From positions 62,001 through 126,000 of the forward strand of contig CABZTD010000001.1 of the NCBI GenBank assembly GCA_902528515.1: a DNA stretch of 64,000 nt. The letters are read 5' to 3'. A program made the position numbers and the translations under genes. The notes beneath the pieces were generated by a model that saw only the letters and a program-made list of their open reading frames with translations, was not told where the DNA came from and did no database searches. Each line of letters opens with the position of its first letter. Within the stretch, counting starts at the first letter, position 1. The DNA comes from K189A clade bacterium. GTDB lineage: Bacteria; Pseudomonadota; Gammaproteobacteria; Pseudomonadales; Azotimanducaceae. Shown here in pieces: positions 47,924 through 57,177 of the stretch.

Positions 47924-49012
47924 TCATGGCCAATCCCAGGATGGGGATATGAATGCGCCACCCGTTGCTCTCGCTAACTGCCACCATGCTGCACCTGCCA
48001 TAGGATCCCCCTCCATAGGGAATAAGATCACGTTTATAGGGATCTGTCTTGGCAGTCGGTTTGCTGCGTCACGAAAGAGTTCAAGTCTTTGGGCACTTGT
48101 GACAGTCGCCCGCCCAGGTTCCAAATTGTCTCTTGTCGGTAATCCGTCTGTGACGATGTAAACACTATCTGGGCTCGGATTGAGATCGCGCAACGCTAAG
48201 ATCAACGCCTCCATGTTAGTGCCGCCACTGGGGACTTCTTTCTCAAGCGTGCTCACTGCAGAGTTAAGCGCAGAGCCGTCGCCCATTGACTGCCACTGCA
48301 TAGTTTGGTCGCTTGTGAGGGTTTGTACGGCTTCATTGAACTTATAAATTTGAAAATCCGCGTCTAGAGGGAGTTGAGCCGAGAGCCACTCGACTGTTCG
48401 GATGGCTCGCTGCCATTTTGGTGCGACACGTTTCTGTTCGTCAGACATATTGCGACGCCGAATAATATTCACGACGGTGTTATCCAACATGCTCGCTGAC
48501 GTATCGACAGCGATAACGATATTGCGACCTCCAATCTTCATACCAGTTAAGTACTGTCGGTCTCCTTCCCCTTCAAAAACTCTAAGATCTTTACCTTCGT
48601 TCGCTCGTTCCAGCGCTTGAAGCTGCTTGAGTTTTTCTTTTCGATTTCGCACGTCGGATCTTAGCTTTGCGGTTGCTTCGATCTCGGCAACAGAAGAGCC
48701 TTTAATGTTCTCCAGCTCCTCAATTAGTTGCCTGAGTTCGTCCTGCAGCAATGAGCGTTCCGCTTCAGCGCTGTTGAGCTCCGTTTGGGTTCTTCGCGCA
48801 TTTTTTTCCAGCTCAGAAAGCTCTCTTTGACCTTTAAGCTTTTCAAAATCCAAAAGCCTAAGTTCAGCCAAGCTTTCTTCACTGCCATAAGGTTGCGTTT
48901 CGGTTTTGTTATTTACGATCAAAAAAATCAAAACAATGGCTCCAAAGCCGCAGGACATGACGTCAAGAAATGCCAAGGAGAAAACGCTAGTTTGACGTTT
49001 CCGCCTTCTCAT
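47924..49012 (-). CDS. Membrane-anchored von Willebrand factor A protein (paralogue 1)
   Basis: A 362-residue paralogue of the previous gene. MRRRKRQ at the start gives a positive-inside anchor. The helix FLDVMSCGFGAIVLIFLIVN has Asp17. Residues 45-135 are a long acidic/basic coiled coil. The VWA domain has MIDAS DTSAS at 170-174, a Thr in SGGTNMEA and TDGLPTRD, so the metal site looks complete. The Asp-Val-x-x-Cys-Gly-Phe-Gly-Ala pattern in the helix is shared by both paralogues. It begins on the last base of the Hsp70-like stop (TAATG). The likely role is ligand sensing or binding in the periplasm. Confidence 0.82.
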   Translation of the reverse strand: MRRRKRQTSVFSLAFLDVMSCGFGAIVLIFLIVNNKTETQPYGSEESLAELRLLDFEKLKGQRELSELEKNARRTQTELNSAEAERSLLQDELRQLIEELENIKGSSVAEIEATAKLRSDVRNRKEKLKQLQALERANEGKDLRVFEGEGDRQYLTGMKIGGRNIVIAVDTSASMLDNTVVNIIRRRNMSDEQKRVAPKWQRAIRTVEWLSAQLPLDADFQIYKFNEAVQTLTSDQTMQWQSMGDGSALNSAVSTLEKEVPSGGTNMEALILALRDLNPSPDSVYIVTDGLPTRDNLEPGRATVTSAQRLELFRDAANRLPRQIPINVILFPMEGDPMAGAAWWQLARATGGAFISPSWDWP

Positions 49013-50241
49013 TATGCTTCTCTAATCGCCAGCCATGTATTTCCCGAATAACAAACGTTTTGACCCGCTTTTATCACGGCACTCGTCGGTTCGCCTCCAT
49101 CGATCTCGACTTTAACGCCAGGTCGCAATAAACCATCTTCGTCTAGAAAGGCGTCAAACTTGGGATGCTTTAATGGATAGGCATTCGCGCTCTCGAGCAA
49201 ATGCGTAGCGGGTTTCAAGAGCGCACGCTCTCGATCATGAGCGGATTGTGCACTAACAACCGATTCTTCGTTTCTCGACAAAGCTGAGCAAGCACGGAGC
49301 CGCTCCAACTTTCCTGCCTCGAAATCGGCGGCTATCGCTAGGGCCGAGGACGCAATATCTTTCTGATCTACTACGGAGCATTGCGAGACTCGATCTCCCA
49401 AAATCTCCTTTAAAGAAGGAATTCTGTTAAATCGATGGCTCAAGACAACCGCAGAGGTTTCATCCAGGCTCAATTCGTCGAGCTTTGCTACTAGATACTT
49501 TTGCAGAAGATCTGGGATAACAGTTATCGATCGGTCTGCATCCTCTGTGTGAACGCTTATCTTCAGATCTGCTGGTAGCTCTCCAGACCTAATCCATGAA
49601 ATCACCTCATCAAACATTTGTTGTTCAGTCGCTGCGCTATAGAGGGGGTCAAAGCGAAAATTTCGAATAAACTCATTAGCTATACAACCAATCCAGTTGT
49701 CTGCAATTCCAATCGTTCCCAGACTGGTCTGGTTCGCTGACGTAACGCGAAACTCCTGATTTGCAAACTCTATACTTGAAATACAAGTTTGATTTAATCC
49801 GATATCCAAGGTCGTGAAGGATTGATTCAAGGAGGTGCTATAAGCACAGGCTACGCAGTGATCTATAAAACCCAGAGGGGCAATGCTTGCTGCTTTCGCG
49901 ATACCCGCGAGAAGTCCCAAGTATTGATCCTGCAAGTAAGACGGTACTAAAAATACGGCCTCACGAACCTCGGCTTTTTCTCGCATATGCTCAAATTGTT
50001 TAAAACTCAAATCCGCATAGGTTCTCAGATTGCCGACCGCTCTAGTGAGAGGAGCCTCGCTGATTTGATAAAGATAATTGGAGGTGAAGGTCTGCGGGAA
50101 GATCTTTGCGCGCGCAAGCGCTTCTGCCCCTAAAAAAACGTTCCTTTCGTCAAAGCTCGCGGCACACGGCACGCTGTAAACAAGTTCTCCTGACGCAGTG
50201 AAGCATTGGAGTTCCCAGTCGTTGACATCAATGATATGCAC
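49012..50241 (-). CDS. Degenerate Hsp70/actin-fold ATPase-like protein
   Basis: A 409-residue cytosolic protein with the order of an actin/Hsp70 ATPase fold. The N-terminal MHIIDVNDWELQCF stands where phosphate-1 (DxGTT) should be. TLDIGLNQTCISSIEF stands where phosphate-2 (DxGxGTxD) should be. AVVLSHRFNRIPSLKEILGD is like the adenosine-loop region (GGxxRxPxVxxxL), and SSALAIAADFEAG is like the connecting helix (AxGAAxxA). The signature residues of phosphate-1 are lost. It may therefore bind nucleotide poorly or act as a scaffold. It lies between the ExbB-like channel (three bases) and the VWA pair (one-base overlap) and is likely the cytoplasmic partner of that complex. Confidence 0.65.
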   Translation of the reverse strand: MHIIDVNDWELQCFTASGELVYSVPCAASFDERNVFLGAEALARAKIFPQTFTSNYLYQISEAPLTRAVGNLRTYADLSFKQFEHMREKAEVREAVFLVPSYLQDQYLGLLAGIAKAASIAPLGFIDHCVACAYSTSLNQSFTTLDIGLNQTCISSIEFANQEFRVTSANQTSLGTIGIADNWIGCIANEFIRNFRFDPLYSAATEQQMFDEVISWIRSGELPADLKISVHTEDADRSITVIPDLLQKYLVAKLDELSLDETSAVVLSHRFNRIPSLKEILGDRVSQCSVVDQKDIASSALAIAADFEAGKLERLRACSALSRNEESVVSAQSAHDRERALLKPATHLLESANAYPLKHPKFDAFLDEDGLLRPGVKVEIDGGEPTSAVIKAGQNVCYSGNTWLAIREA

Positions 50242-50244
50242 TTT

Positions 50245-51048
50245 CTATCCCTGTGAGCGCAGGTATCGAAGGAGTTTTTCGTCGCAGTAGTCGTGAGTAT
50301 CCAGAACTAGCCGCTCCTGCAGAAGCTGGAGCTGATGCATAAAGAACATCAGTATGATGCTTATTACCAGGGCTATGAAAGTTGAGTTAAAAGCGACCCC
50401 TAAACTTGTCGTTACGCCAGCTATATCGCCTTCGACCGCTCTATATGCTTGACCTAATGCATCGCTTATACCGCGAACCGTTCCGATAAAACCGATAGAT
50501 GGTATGGCCCAAGCTATATACCTGATCATGGCGAGTTCGCTATCCAATCGGTCGGATTCGTTTTCACAAATCGAGCCGACGGCGTCAGAAACGTCTTGTA
50601 TGTTTCGGGTCGAGGCGAACCGATTCAAAGCAACAAGCAGAGCTCTCGGCAGCAACGCTTTCTGAGTTTCCTCAGCGAGGGCTTGGAGTGGCCGGGTATA
50701 TGTTCTCGTGTCTTCGGGTAATATGTTCACACCGTCAGAGACTGGGATGAATTCATGTCCTAATAGAGCTTGTTCCCTAAATATTTTCCTCGCTTTAAAA
50801 CCCATTATCGATAGCGCCCACAGCATTAGGATAAAACACGACTCTTGCTCGTAGTCTTTAACGACAACGTAAATCGAGCGATCCTCCTCATAGAGGTCGC
50901 CTTGTTGCTCGATTAGAGCAGCTCTTTCTTGAAGTGCAGCCGTAGCATTAGGCCGGACAATTGTCTGATACATCAAATGCACGATAATCACTGATGCAAC
51001 AAGGGCGGCTACTTGAAAAACCAACTCAATTGGAAGCGTTTTCTTCAT
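50245..51048 (-). CDS. MotA/TolQ/ExbB-type proton channel protein
   Basis: A 267-residue inner-membrane protein. The MotA_ExbB domain is at about 150-245. AIPSIGFIGTVRGISDALG (Thr190) matches the GLLGTVxGI helix of TolQ/ExbB. VTTSLGVAFNSTFIALVISIIL is the matching following helix. Earlier helices are at about 8-30 and 70-86, with a large soluble part between them. Such proteins form pentamers that use the proton motive force together with a one-helix Asp-bearing partner. Here no ExbD/TolR/MotB gene is present. The two VWA proteins supply the Asp helix instead (inference). Confidence 0.85.
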   Translation of the reverse strand: MKKTLPIELVFQVAALVASVIIVHLMYQTIVRPNATAALQERAALIEQQGDLYEEDRSIYVVVKDYEQESCFILMLWALSIMGFKARKIFREQALLGHEFIPVSDGVNILPEDTRTYTRPLQALAEETQKALLPRALLVALNRFASTRNIQDVSDAVGSICENESDRLDSELAMIRYIAWAIPSIGFIGTVRGISDALGQAYRAVEGDIAGVTTSLGVAFNSTFIALVISIILMFFMHQLQLLQERLVLDTHDYCDEKLLRYLRSQG

Positions 51049-51084
51049 GGTCTACCTCCGAATCGCTTGGTAAGTGATTTCGAG

Positions 51085-51387
51085 TTAAATATCAGTAGGT
51101 AGCGGCGCGGCAAAATCTTCAGAAATCGCCTCGCTTGGCTTAAAAATGTTCTTATCACCCTTCCGTACCACCGTATCTTTGACCAAGACGGGCGCTTGAC
51201 CATCTGTTTTGACGCTTAGCTGCTCTGCTCCAAGGCCAGGCAATGCAGGCGCGTCTGTCTCCTCGACGGCGGCGACGCCTTCATCGACTTCATCTCGGCC
51301 CTCCCCCGAACCTGATGCGGAGGCATGAACGAAAAAGGAAAAGCAAATTAAGAACGCTCCCATAAATTTAGAAGTCATGTTGTGCAC
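51085..51387 (-). CDS. Small secreted acidic protein
   Basis: A 100-residue protein with a cleavable signal (MGAFLICFSFFVHASASG) and an acidic, low-complexity mature part ending in ISEDFAAPLPTDI. No family is recognised. It is seven bases after the PEGA/FGE-like gene and 36 bases before the ExbB-like gene, in the same orientation, so it belongs to the operon. It could be a periplasmic adaptor or linker. An alternative start four residues later is possible. Confidence 0.6.
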   Translation of the reverse strand: MHNMTSKFMGAFLICFSFFVHASASGSGEGRDEVDEGVAAVEETDAPALPGLGAEQLSVKTDGQAPVLVKDTVVRKGDKNIFKPSEAISEDFAAPLPTDI

Positions 51388-51394
51388 CTCCAGC

Positions 51395-53470
51395 TTATTC
51401 TGCGTAACGCGCTATTCTGAAGCCCAGATCCTGTCGCCCAGCTATTCCATAATCCCTAAAAGAGAGTCTTAACTCTGTAATGGTACCGTGCATCCAGCTT
51501 GCTCCACGTATGACGCGATATTCTCCTTTACTTGGTCCTAGATAATCTTTCACGGGTTCATCGCTGGGAATTTCATAGTTGTCATGGACCCACTCCGCAA
51601 CGTTTCCCCCAAGATCGTAGAACCCTCGCTGATTAGCCTCATAGGTTCCGACAGGTGCCGATACAACGTAATTATCATTGTAGCCAAATATCACGCGACC
51701 GATCTTATTTGCTGCACTTCTGTCCGCATAATTTTCGAAGCGAGCAGGAGGTGGCAAAGACTTCCCCCAAGGAAATTGGAGTTGTTCGTTCGCCTCAGAT
51801 TTTTCTTCGGGAAAAGTTCTGGCAGCCCACGACCACTCCGCCTCGGTAGGCAATCGATATCCAAGTGCCTCTTTGTTAACACCAACAACTTTGGAAAATT
51901 CAATATCGTAAAATGGGTCAAGATTGTCTTGGGTCGAAAGCCAGTTACAGTAGGCTGCCGCTTCGTTCCAACTTATTTGAGTGGCCGGTTGATCGTCTCC
52001 GTTTAGTGAAATTTCATCAAATTTTCCAGAATCGTGGCCGGACGCAAAAGCTCGGAACTCTGCATTTGTCACCTCTTTTTCGGATAGATAAAACAAACGG
52101 CTGAAATCCGCCTTCCGCAAAGTCTCATTTGCCCTTCGTCCAGGTTCACGCCTCGAAGCTCCCATTAGCAGTTCACTACCATTTTGTAGTCGTAGGGTTT
52201 GACCTACTTTTGTAACGATCCTCGGTTTAAGCGAAGCAATTCGAGCTTCTTCGAGGGTTAATAACCTGACTCGTAGCGTCTGGTCGACCTCCACCATAGG
52301 ACTAAAATTGGTCTTATAGTCTGCGAACCCTTCTTTCTTTATCTGAATCTCATACTCATCCAAGGGTAACACCAGGTCCTTCTGGCCGAAAAAAGAGTCC
52401 AGTTTCTTTCCGTTCAAACTAACCTGCGCGTCTAGCGGCGAGGTCTCAAGTCGCAGATTGCCGGTCAACCGCGGCAGTACGATGGATCGATCGTTGAAAC
52501 TTCCCTTCTTTAAGTTAAGCCGTTCTTGGAAGGGCGCATGGTCGCGAGCAAATACAAACAACCGTTGATTCGCAAGCGACGCCAAATCGACCTCTACGGG
52601 CGTGACTCCCATATAGTTTCCATCTATGGAAACAAAGGCTCCTGATGGAACGCTCGATAACCGCAGCTGAGCGTCCGCCTTTTCTAACGAGACAACTTGC
52701 AGTTTTTGATCTCTACCAGGCTCGGAAAATATCTGTCTTCGATGGGCTTTAAAGCCCCGCAGTTGCAATTCGATTTGCCTTTCCCCAGCCAAAACTTCAA
52801 CTTCCTGTGGAGTAACAACCCCCGTAGCCTGACCGTCAATCACAATCTCTGCACCCATAGGGCGACTATCAATGAAAATTTTCGACCAGTTTGGGGCCAG
52901 CTCAATCGCTATGCTCTGCAGTCGGCCTTTTCCATCGATCTCCACGGTATTTAGAGCTTCTTGGAAACGAGGGTGTCGAGCCATTAACTCGTGAACACCC
53001 GCAGGAAGACGCAGTACGAGCTCGCCGCTGATAGCTTTTGTCCACGCTTGGAGACCTTCTACCTGGAACAAAGCATCTTCGGGAGTTACCTTGATGCTTA
53101 GGAGACCGGGTGTTGGGGTTAGCTCGAAGAATAACGTTTGATTCCTTTCGTCATTCACCTCAAATTTTGAGGAAAAAGTTTCGTAGCCCTCGGCGGTGAC
53201 CACGACCTCATATTCTCCGCGCCTTAAGAGGAACACGTTACCGAACTCAACGTGAAACCCACCACTTAGAGAAATTGCCTGCGGGGCGGCCGAGAAATTC
53301 ATCCTCACACTTTTTGCGGTAAACAAAAACCAAAGTGTGAATAAAACTATCGCGATACTGGCCGCGAGAACAATCTGCCCGCCTGACCAACGTTTAATGG
53401 TCCTTTCGGTTTTCGAAGGCTCAAAAGGTATGGCCTCGATCGTGTGACGAGATTCGCCTTTCTCGCTCAC
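51395..53470 (-). CDS. PEGA-repeat membrane protein with FGE/SUMF1-like domain
   Basis: A 691-residue protein. One membrane helix is at about 35-55 (QIVLAASIAIVLFTLWFLF). Then come several PEGA-type repeats (about 60-410; for example SSVPSGAFVSIDGNYMGVTP, IDSRPMGAEIVIDGQATGVV, ETSPLDAQVSLNGKKL). The C-terminal FGE-sulfatase domain (about 425-690) has FYLSEKEVTNAEFRAF, YRLPTEAEWSWAAR, and GFYDLGGNVAEWV. The catalytic cysteines of formylglycine-generating enzymes, normally in RGGSYLC, are missing: the site reads RGASWMHGT. It is therefore probably a binding module. GTG 53470 with AGGAGAGG upstream is the start, overlapping the previous stop (GTGA). Confidence 0.82.
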   Translation of the reverse strand: MSEKGESRHTIEAIPFEPSKTERTIKRWSGGQIVLAASIAIVLFTLWFLFTAKSVRMNFSAAPQAISLSGGFHVEFGNVFLLRRGEYEVVVTAEGYETFSSKFEVNDERNQTLFFELTPTPGLLSIKVTPEDALFQVEGLQAWTKAISGELVLRLPAGVHELMARHPRFQEALNTVEIDGKGRLQSIAIELAPNWSKIFIDSRPMGAEIVIDGQATGVVTPQEVEVLAGERQIELQLRGFKAHRRQIFSEPGRDQKLQVVSLEKADAQLRLSSVPSGAFVSIDGNYMGVTPVEVDLASLANQRLFVFARDHAPFQERLNLKKGSFNDRSIVLPRLTGNLRLETSPLDAQVSLNGKKLDSFFGQKDLVLPLDEYEIQIKKEGFADYKTNFSPMVEVDQTLRVRLLTLEEARIASLKPRIVTKVGQTLRLQNGSELLMGASRREPGRRANETLRKADFSRLFYLSEKEVTNAEFRAFASGHDSGKFDEISLNGDDQPATQISWNEAAAYCNWLSTQDNLDPFYDIEFSKVVGVNKEALGYRLPTEAEWSWAARTFPEEKSEANEQLQFPWGKSLPPPARFENYADRSAANKIGRVIFGYNDNYVVSAPVGTYEANQRGFYDLGGNVAEWVHDNYEIPSDEPVKDYLGPSKGEYRVIRGASWMHGTITELRLSFRDYGIAGRQDLGFRIARYAE

Positions 53471-55029
53471 CGGCTTATCCTCTCCTCGCAACGGATGTCG
53501 ATCGGGCGCATTCCCGGCTCCACGATGACGGTTCGATATACGTCTCTGCAACCGTTCTGAATACCCCTAAACGTCTGCTCTCCGACATTCAGCTCAATGG
53601 TGGTTTGTTGAAATCGACCGAGGGAACCGACACCAGATATGGAGATTTCAGTTGCGTCGTCCGAATAAAGCGTCACCGATACGGGACTGGAGTATCGATT
53701 AAGAAGACCCTTTACCTGTGTTGTAAGCGAGCGAAAATTAGGCAGCTTTACTTTATCCGTGGTGTCAAGAAGCCTCTCTGCCGACCTAATTACGTCCGTG
53801 GCCTGAGCGAATAACTCTTCGTCCGACAGCTTTTCGGGCTGACTGACGATTATTTCCAACTGATCAGTCAATTCTTGGAGTTTCAAAGTATCTCGAATAC
53901 CCTCGATCGCGAAAGAAGAGAAAGGGTGAGAATCTAAGACAGCCCTATACAGTTTAATGGCTTCACCCCACTCCTCAGAAGTGACGGCGGACACCGCAGC
54001 CTTTCGGCGATCTGCAAGAGATATGGATTCTTCCAGCTGATTTTTGTATCGCAAACCTGCTAAAACGGTCTCGTTTTCGGGCGACAGCAGTTGAGCGGAC
54101 GCAAAGTATTTTTCTGCTTCATTAAGGTTTCCGCGCGCAAGCGCGTACATTCCAAAGCCGATGTCCCTTTTTAGAAGTTGCTCAGATCGTTTTTGGTCGG
54201 CTCTGTCAAAAAATTGATCCAAACCATCTGTTAGCGGGTCTAAGTCTGCTATTTTCCTATATACCGACAAGGCCTCTGAGTATCGATCAGCAAGCTCAAA
54301 ATTTCTGGCGTCCCGTAGTGCTTCTGCCACGTCAGGCAAGACTTTCACTCTCTTGCTTAATTTCTCAAGCGAATCAGGCTGAGCGCTTAACTCAACAGCT
54401 TCAGCAAGCAATCGGTTTGCTCGCTCGACAGCCAGCGAGTCGATACTTTTTTCGAGCTCATCCGAAAGTTCAGCCAATCTTTGTTTCCCTTGGCCGGTTG
54501 CTTTTTCAACGATTTCTAAGGCGGTCAAATAGCGCTCGCTTGCTCCGGCGAAGTCATTTTCAAGAAACAGCTCGTCGCCCCTTAATGCAATGTCTTGCGC
54601 GTCCGCTAGTTCTGAGAGTGAGAGGACCTCGACATTTATGATTTTCTGAAGCGCTTGATTAGCCTCAACAAAAGAAGATAGGGATTGCTCAGCAAGATTC
54701 TTCGATTTTTCGAAGTTTGAGGAAGCGAATGGCGCAAGGAGTTCGCCATTCGCTCGAACCTGAGATTCCGGACCACTGTTTTGCTGGGCCTGAATTGTGT
54801 CTAGGGGCGTTAGTTTTTGAGGGGAGACTTGATACGAAAAGTACATAACAAGCGCGCTGACAGCTAGAACTGCCACTGATAAGCCAGCAAGCAACACTCT
54901 CGTGCGAATGTCTAGTTTGTCAAGAAAAGACTGGCCCCTGCCCGTCCCTGAATATTCAGGTTCGCTCAGCTTCGGCGTGACTAATGTGATTGGCCTTCGT
55001 GCAGTGTCTTGACTACTCATCTTTGCCAT
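53467..55029 (-). CDS. Membrane-anchored helical-repeat (TPR-like) protein
   Basis: A 520-residue protein. A single helix at about 45-65 (VLLAGLSVAVLAVSALVMYF) follows a short cytoplasmic part. The remainder is periplasmic, mostly helical and repeat-like: ENDFAGASERYLTALEIVE and ARGNLNEAEKYFASAQLLSPEN look like TPR units, and EEWGEAIKLYRAVLDSHP is a further one. The final 90 residues are beta-rich (VSVTLYSDDATEISISGVG, GEQTFRGIQNGC) and may be a binding domain. It overlaps the PEGA gene by four bases. Both are single-pass and are likely to sit side by side in the complex. Confidence 0.75.
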   Translation of the reverse strand: MAKMSSQDTARRPITLVTPKLSEPEYSGTGRGQSFLDKLDIRTRVLLAGLSVAVLAVSALVMYFSYQVSPQKLTPLDTIQAQQNSGPESQVRANGELLAPFASSNFEKSKNLAEQSLSSFVEANQALQKIINVEVLSLSELADAQDIALRGDELFLENDFAGASERYLTALEIVEKATGQGKQRLAELSDELEKSIDSLAVERANRLLAEAVELSAQPDSLEKLSKRVKVLPDVAEALRDARNFELADRYSEALSVYRKIADLDPLTDGLDQFFDRADQKRSEQLLKRDIGFGMYALARGNLNEAEKYFASAQLLSPENETVLAGLRYKNQLEESISLADRRKAAVSAVTSEEWGEAIKLYRAVLDSHPFSSFAIEGIRDTLKLQELTDQLEIIVSQPEKLSDEELFAQATDVIRSAERLLDTTDKVKLPNFRSLTTQVKGLLNRYSSPVSVTLYSDDATEISISGVGSLGRFQQTTIELNVGEQTFRGIQNGCRDVYRTVIVEPGMRPIDIRCEERISR

Positions 55030-55066
55030 GCGTCCTTATCGTCGCTTAGCGCTAAAAGTCGTTCGG

Positions 55067-56302
55067 CTAAGGACTGATGCTCCGGTGCTCCGCCTCTGGT
55101 CGTGCATCCGCGTCGAGAAAAGTGTCGCTGCCCCACTCCTCCAGATAAATTTTTTTGAGAACCTTGCGCAATTCTGCGTATTGCTCGTCCAGCGTCCCGT
55201 TGAGTCTTATTGTTTCATTTTCCAAATCCAGGGTCGTAGGCAAAAGTTCGTCCTCCGCCGCACTTCCTATTTCTCTAAGCTTGTCTGCGTACTGCGCGGC
55301 CTCTTGCCGCTTTTGCAGTCCTTTTATAATCAGAGTCGCTCCGCCTGCAACGCCGGCAACGCCACCTGCGTCGACGAAAGCATTATCGCTTTCGTAGATA
55401 GCTGCAACGCTACCTGCAATGGCTGCTGTTCCCGCAAGGAGGCGGCGACGGGCCTGTTGCCTTAGCTTTTTGTACTCAATCGCGTCGTTGTAACTAGCTT
55501 TCCTCCAAGCATCGTAAACCGGAGAAATTTGAGACTGGAAGTTTTTATAGTGTCCGTCCATGGTATCGATAAACAAATATTCTCGTTCCTTCACTTTTTG
55601 CACTTGTACGAAAAGCGGGTCCGTCTCTGCAGGCAATCTATTAAGAGAGTAGCGTCCCCCAGTGCGCGTTAGCGCGCTAGCAAAAGCTTCTGGCGCAAAG
55701 GTTGCCGCGAATCTGACTTCTGATGTAGAGCGAATTCGCCGGAGATCTTCTCCGTCTAAGTTTTTTCTATATGCGAGCAAATCATCTGCGAACCTCCTAT
55801 AGAGACCCTGAAACGCATCTACCCCAGGCGGCAAACCCTCCTGATAGCCATATTTGCTCGCCAATTCTCGGTAATTCCTTGAAAACCACTCCAATCCGGT
55901 TGCATCGGTAACGGTAAATTCAACCGCTAGCTCCTCTCCGGTCGAGGAAAGTATTTTCCCTTCAACCAGCAGATCTACCGCATCGCTCTCTCTTGGCAAC
56001 ATCCTTACCGCACCCCAGTTGCCCGAGGACTCAAGCATGTTCTTTACCAAATAAGCGATGTAGCTCGACTCTGCTTGCCGTATCTCTGGTAAGACGATCT
56101 GCTCTATGCGCTCGTCGTAATCTTCGGGTACATTCGCAGAAAGTGCCTTTATTCCGATGTCTAAGAGTTCAGCTTCTTGTTGGACTCCCTGATACCGATC
56201 TGGTGGACTCAAATCCATGGTTCGAACGGTTTCAGTAACGCAACCAGGACATAAGGTCACGACAAAAAGATAGGCGAAGCATTTTTGCATGACGAGTTTC
56301 AT
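55067..56302 (-). CDS. Lipoprotein of unknown function, 411 residues
   Basis: The N-terminal MKLVMQKCFAYLFVVTLCPGC is a short signal with Cys as the likely lipidation site. The mature part has two regions: an alpha/beta stretch (about 45-150, with DLLVEGKILSSTGEELAVEFTVTDATG) resembling lipoproteins that bind other envelope proteins, and a mainly helical region with a glycine-alanine hydrophobic patch (LLAGTAAIAGSVAAIY and GGVAGVAGGATLII) that looks like a membrane-touching hairpin. No family is recognised. It lies 37 bases before the helical-repeat gene. An outer-membrane position is possible but not shown. Confidence 0.65.
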   Translation of the reverse strand: MKLVMQKCFAYLFVVTLCPGCVTETVRTMDLSPPDRYQGVQQEAELLDIGIKALSANVPEDYDERIEQIVLPEIRQAESSYIAYLVKNMLESSGNWGAVRMLPRESDAVDLLVEGKILSSTGEELAVEFTVTDATGLEWFSRNYRELASKYGYQEGLPPGVDAFQGLYRRFADDLLAYRKNLDGEDLRRIRSTSEVRFAATFAPEAFASALTRTGGRYSLNRLPAETDPLFVQVQKVKEREYLFIDTMDGHYKNFQSQISPVYDAWRKASYNDAIEYKKLRQQARRRLLAGTAAIAGSVAAIYESDNAFVDAGGVAGVAGGATLIIKGLQKRQEAAQYADKLREIGSAAEDELLPTTLDLENETIRLNGTLDEQYAELRKVLKKIYLEEWGSDTFLDADARPEAEHRSISP

Positions 56303-56352
56303 AGTCGTCGTTAATCGCTCCCGAAAAATTGACTAAGGGTTTTCGAGCTCAC

Positions 56353-57177
56353 CTACGCCCCACTATTCTTGTAGCGCTCAAACTCTTTCCAAAGCTTCTC
56401 CCTTAACTCAGGATCCGATTCTTGCATTGCGGCCTCGCGCAATTGCCTCGCGATAATATCGTCGTCCCTAGCATCTCGCAGCTTGGGAGAGGCTTCAGAT
56501 GCGCCACTCGCAGCCTTCGGGGAAAGAGGGACTGCAGAATCAACAACCTTTACCCTAGTGGCCGTTTCAGCCTCATCGCCGGATTTTGTGGTGCCGCTCT
56601 GTGTGCGTCCTAGCGGGCGAGAATTGGTGCGATTTTTGCTGATCACCTCCCTCTCAGCCAAAATATCTCCATCGATATCTTTCAATATTCCGTTAAGTTC
56701 TCTGTCGTTGGACGAACTCGTTTCTCGAGCATCGTTTTTTTGTCGCGAAGAAGCCGCACTTACACCCTCTTTCTGACGGGCTCTCTTTGTCGTTGTGTTA
56801 CTAGTCTGCCAACCAATGTCGTCAGCGGTCGAGCCGCGTTTGCCGACTTGATTCAGCCAATCGTCTTCTACATCCTCCAGGCCGCTCGGCGCATTTTGTT
56901 GGCCATTGTTGCTCCTCCTTGTCTTACTGGCTTGCGACCCTGCTTCGGGTTGGCCTTGTTGCTCACTCGATGAACTGGCGCCTTTCTTTTTACTGCCGCT
57001 TGGATTTGACTGGGAGCTCGATGGTGCCGATGGCTGGGATGAGCTTTGACTTGTTTGAGGAGGAGGAGTTTGTGTCGGACTTGGCATCCTCGTTATCGGA
57101 GCACACGCCTGCGCAAGAAAGACAAGGTAAATGATGACCAGGTTTTTAGCCGTTCGAGGAAAGAGGATTGACGTCAT
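56353..57177 (-). CDS. Ser/Pro/Gln-rich lipoprotein
   Basis: A 274-residue protein with a lipobox-like LAQAC after a hydrophobic segment. Residues 30-80 are a Pro/Ser/Thr/Gln tract (a flexible, possibly peptidoglycan- or periplasm-spanning linker). The remainder is polar and probably disordered, ending in a short helical ELREKLWKEFERYKNSG. No domain is recognised. It begins in the last codons of the upstream TPR gene (ATGA overlap). Such linkers often span the periplasm between two membranes. Confidence 0.65.
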   Translation of the reverse strand: MTSILFPRTAKNLVIIYLVFLAQACAPITRMPSPTQTPPPQTSQSSSQPSAPSSSQSNPSGSKKKGASSSSEQQGQPEAGSQASKTRRSNNGQQNAPSGLEDVEDDWLNQVGKRGSTADDIGWQTSNTTTKRARQKEGVSAASSRQKNDARETSSSNDRELNGILKDIDGDILAEREVISKNRTNSRPLGRTQSGTTKSGDEAETATRVKVVDSAVPLSPKAASGASEASPKLRDARDDDIIARQLREAAMQESDPELREKLWKEFERYKNSGA

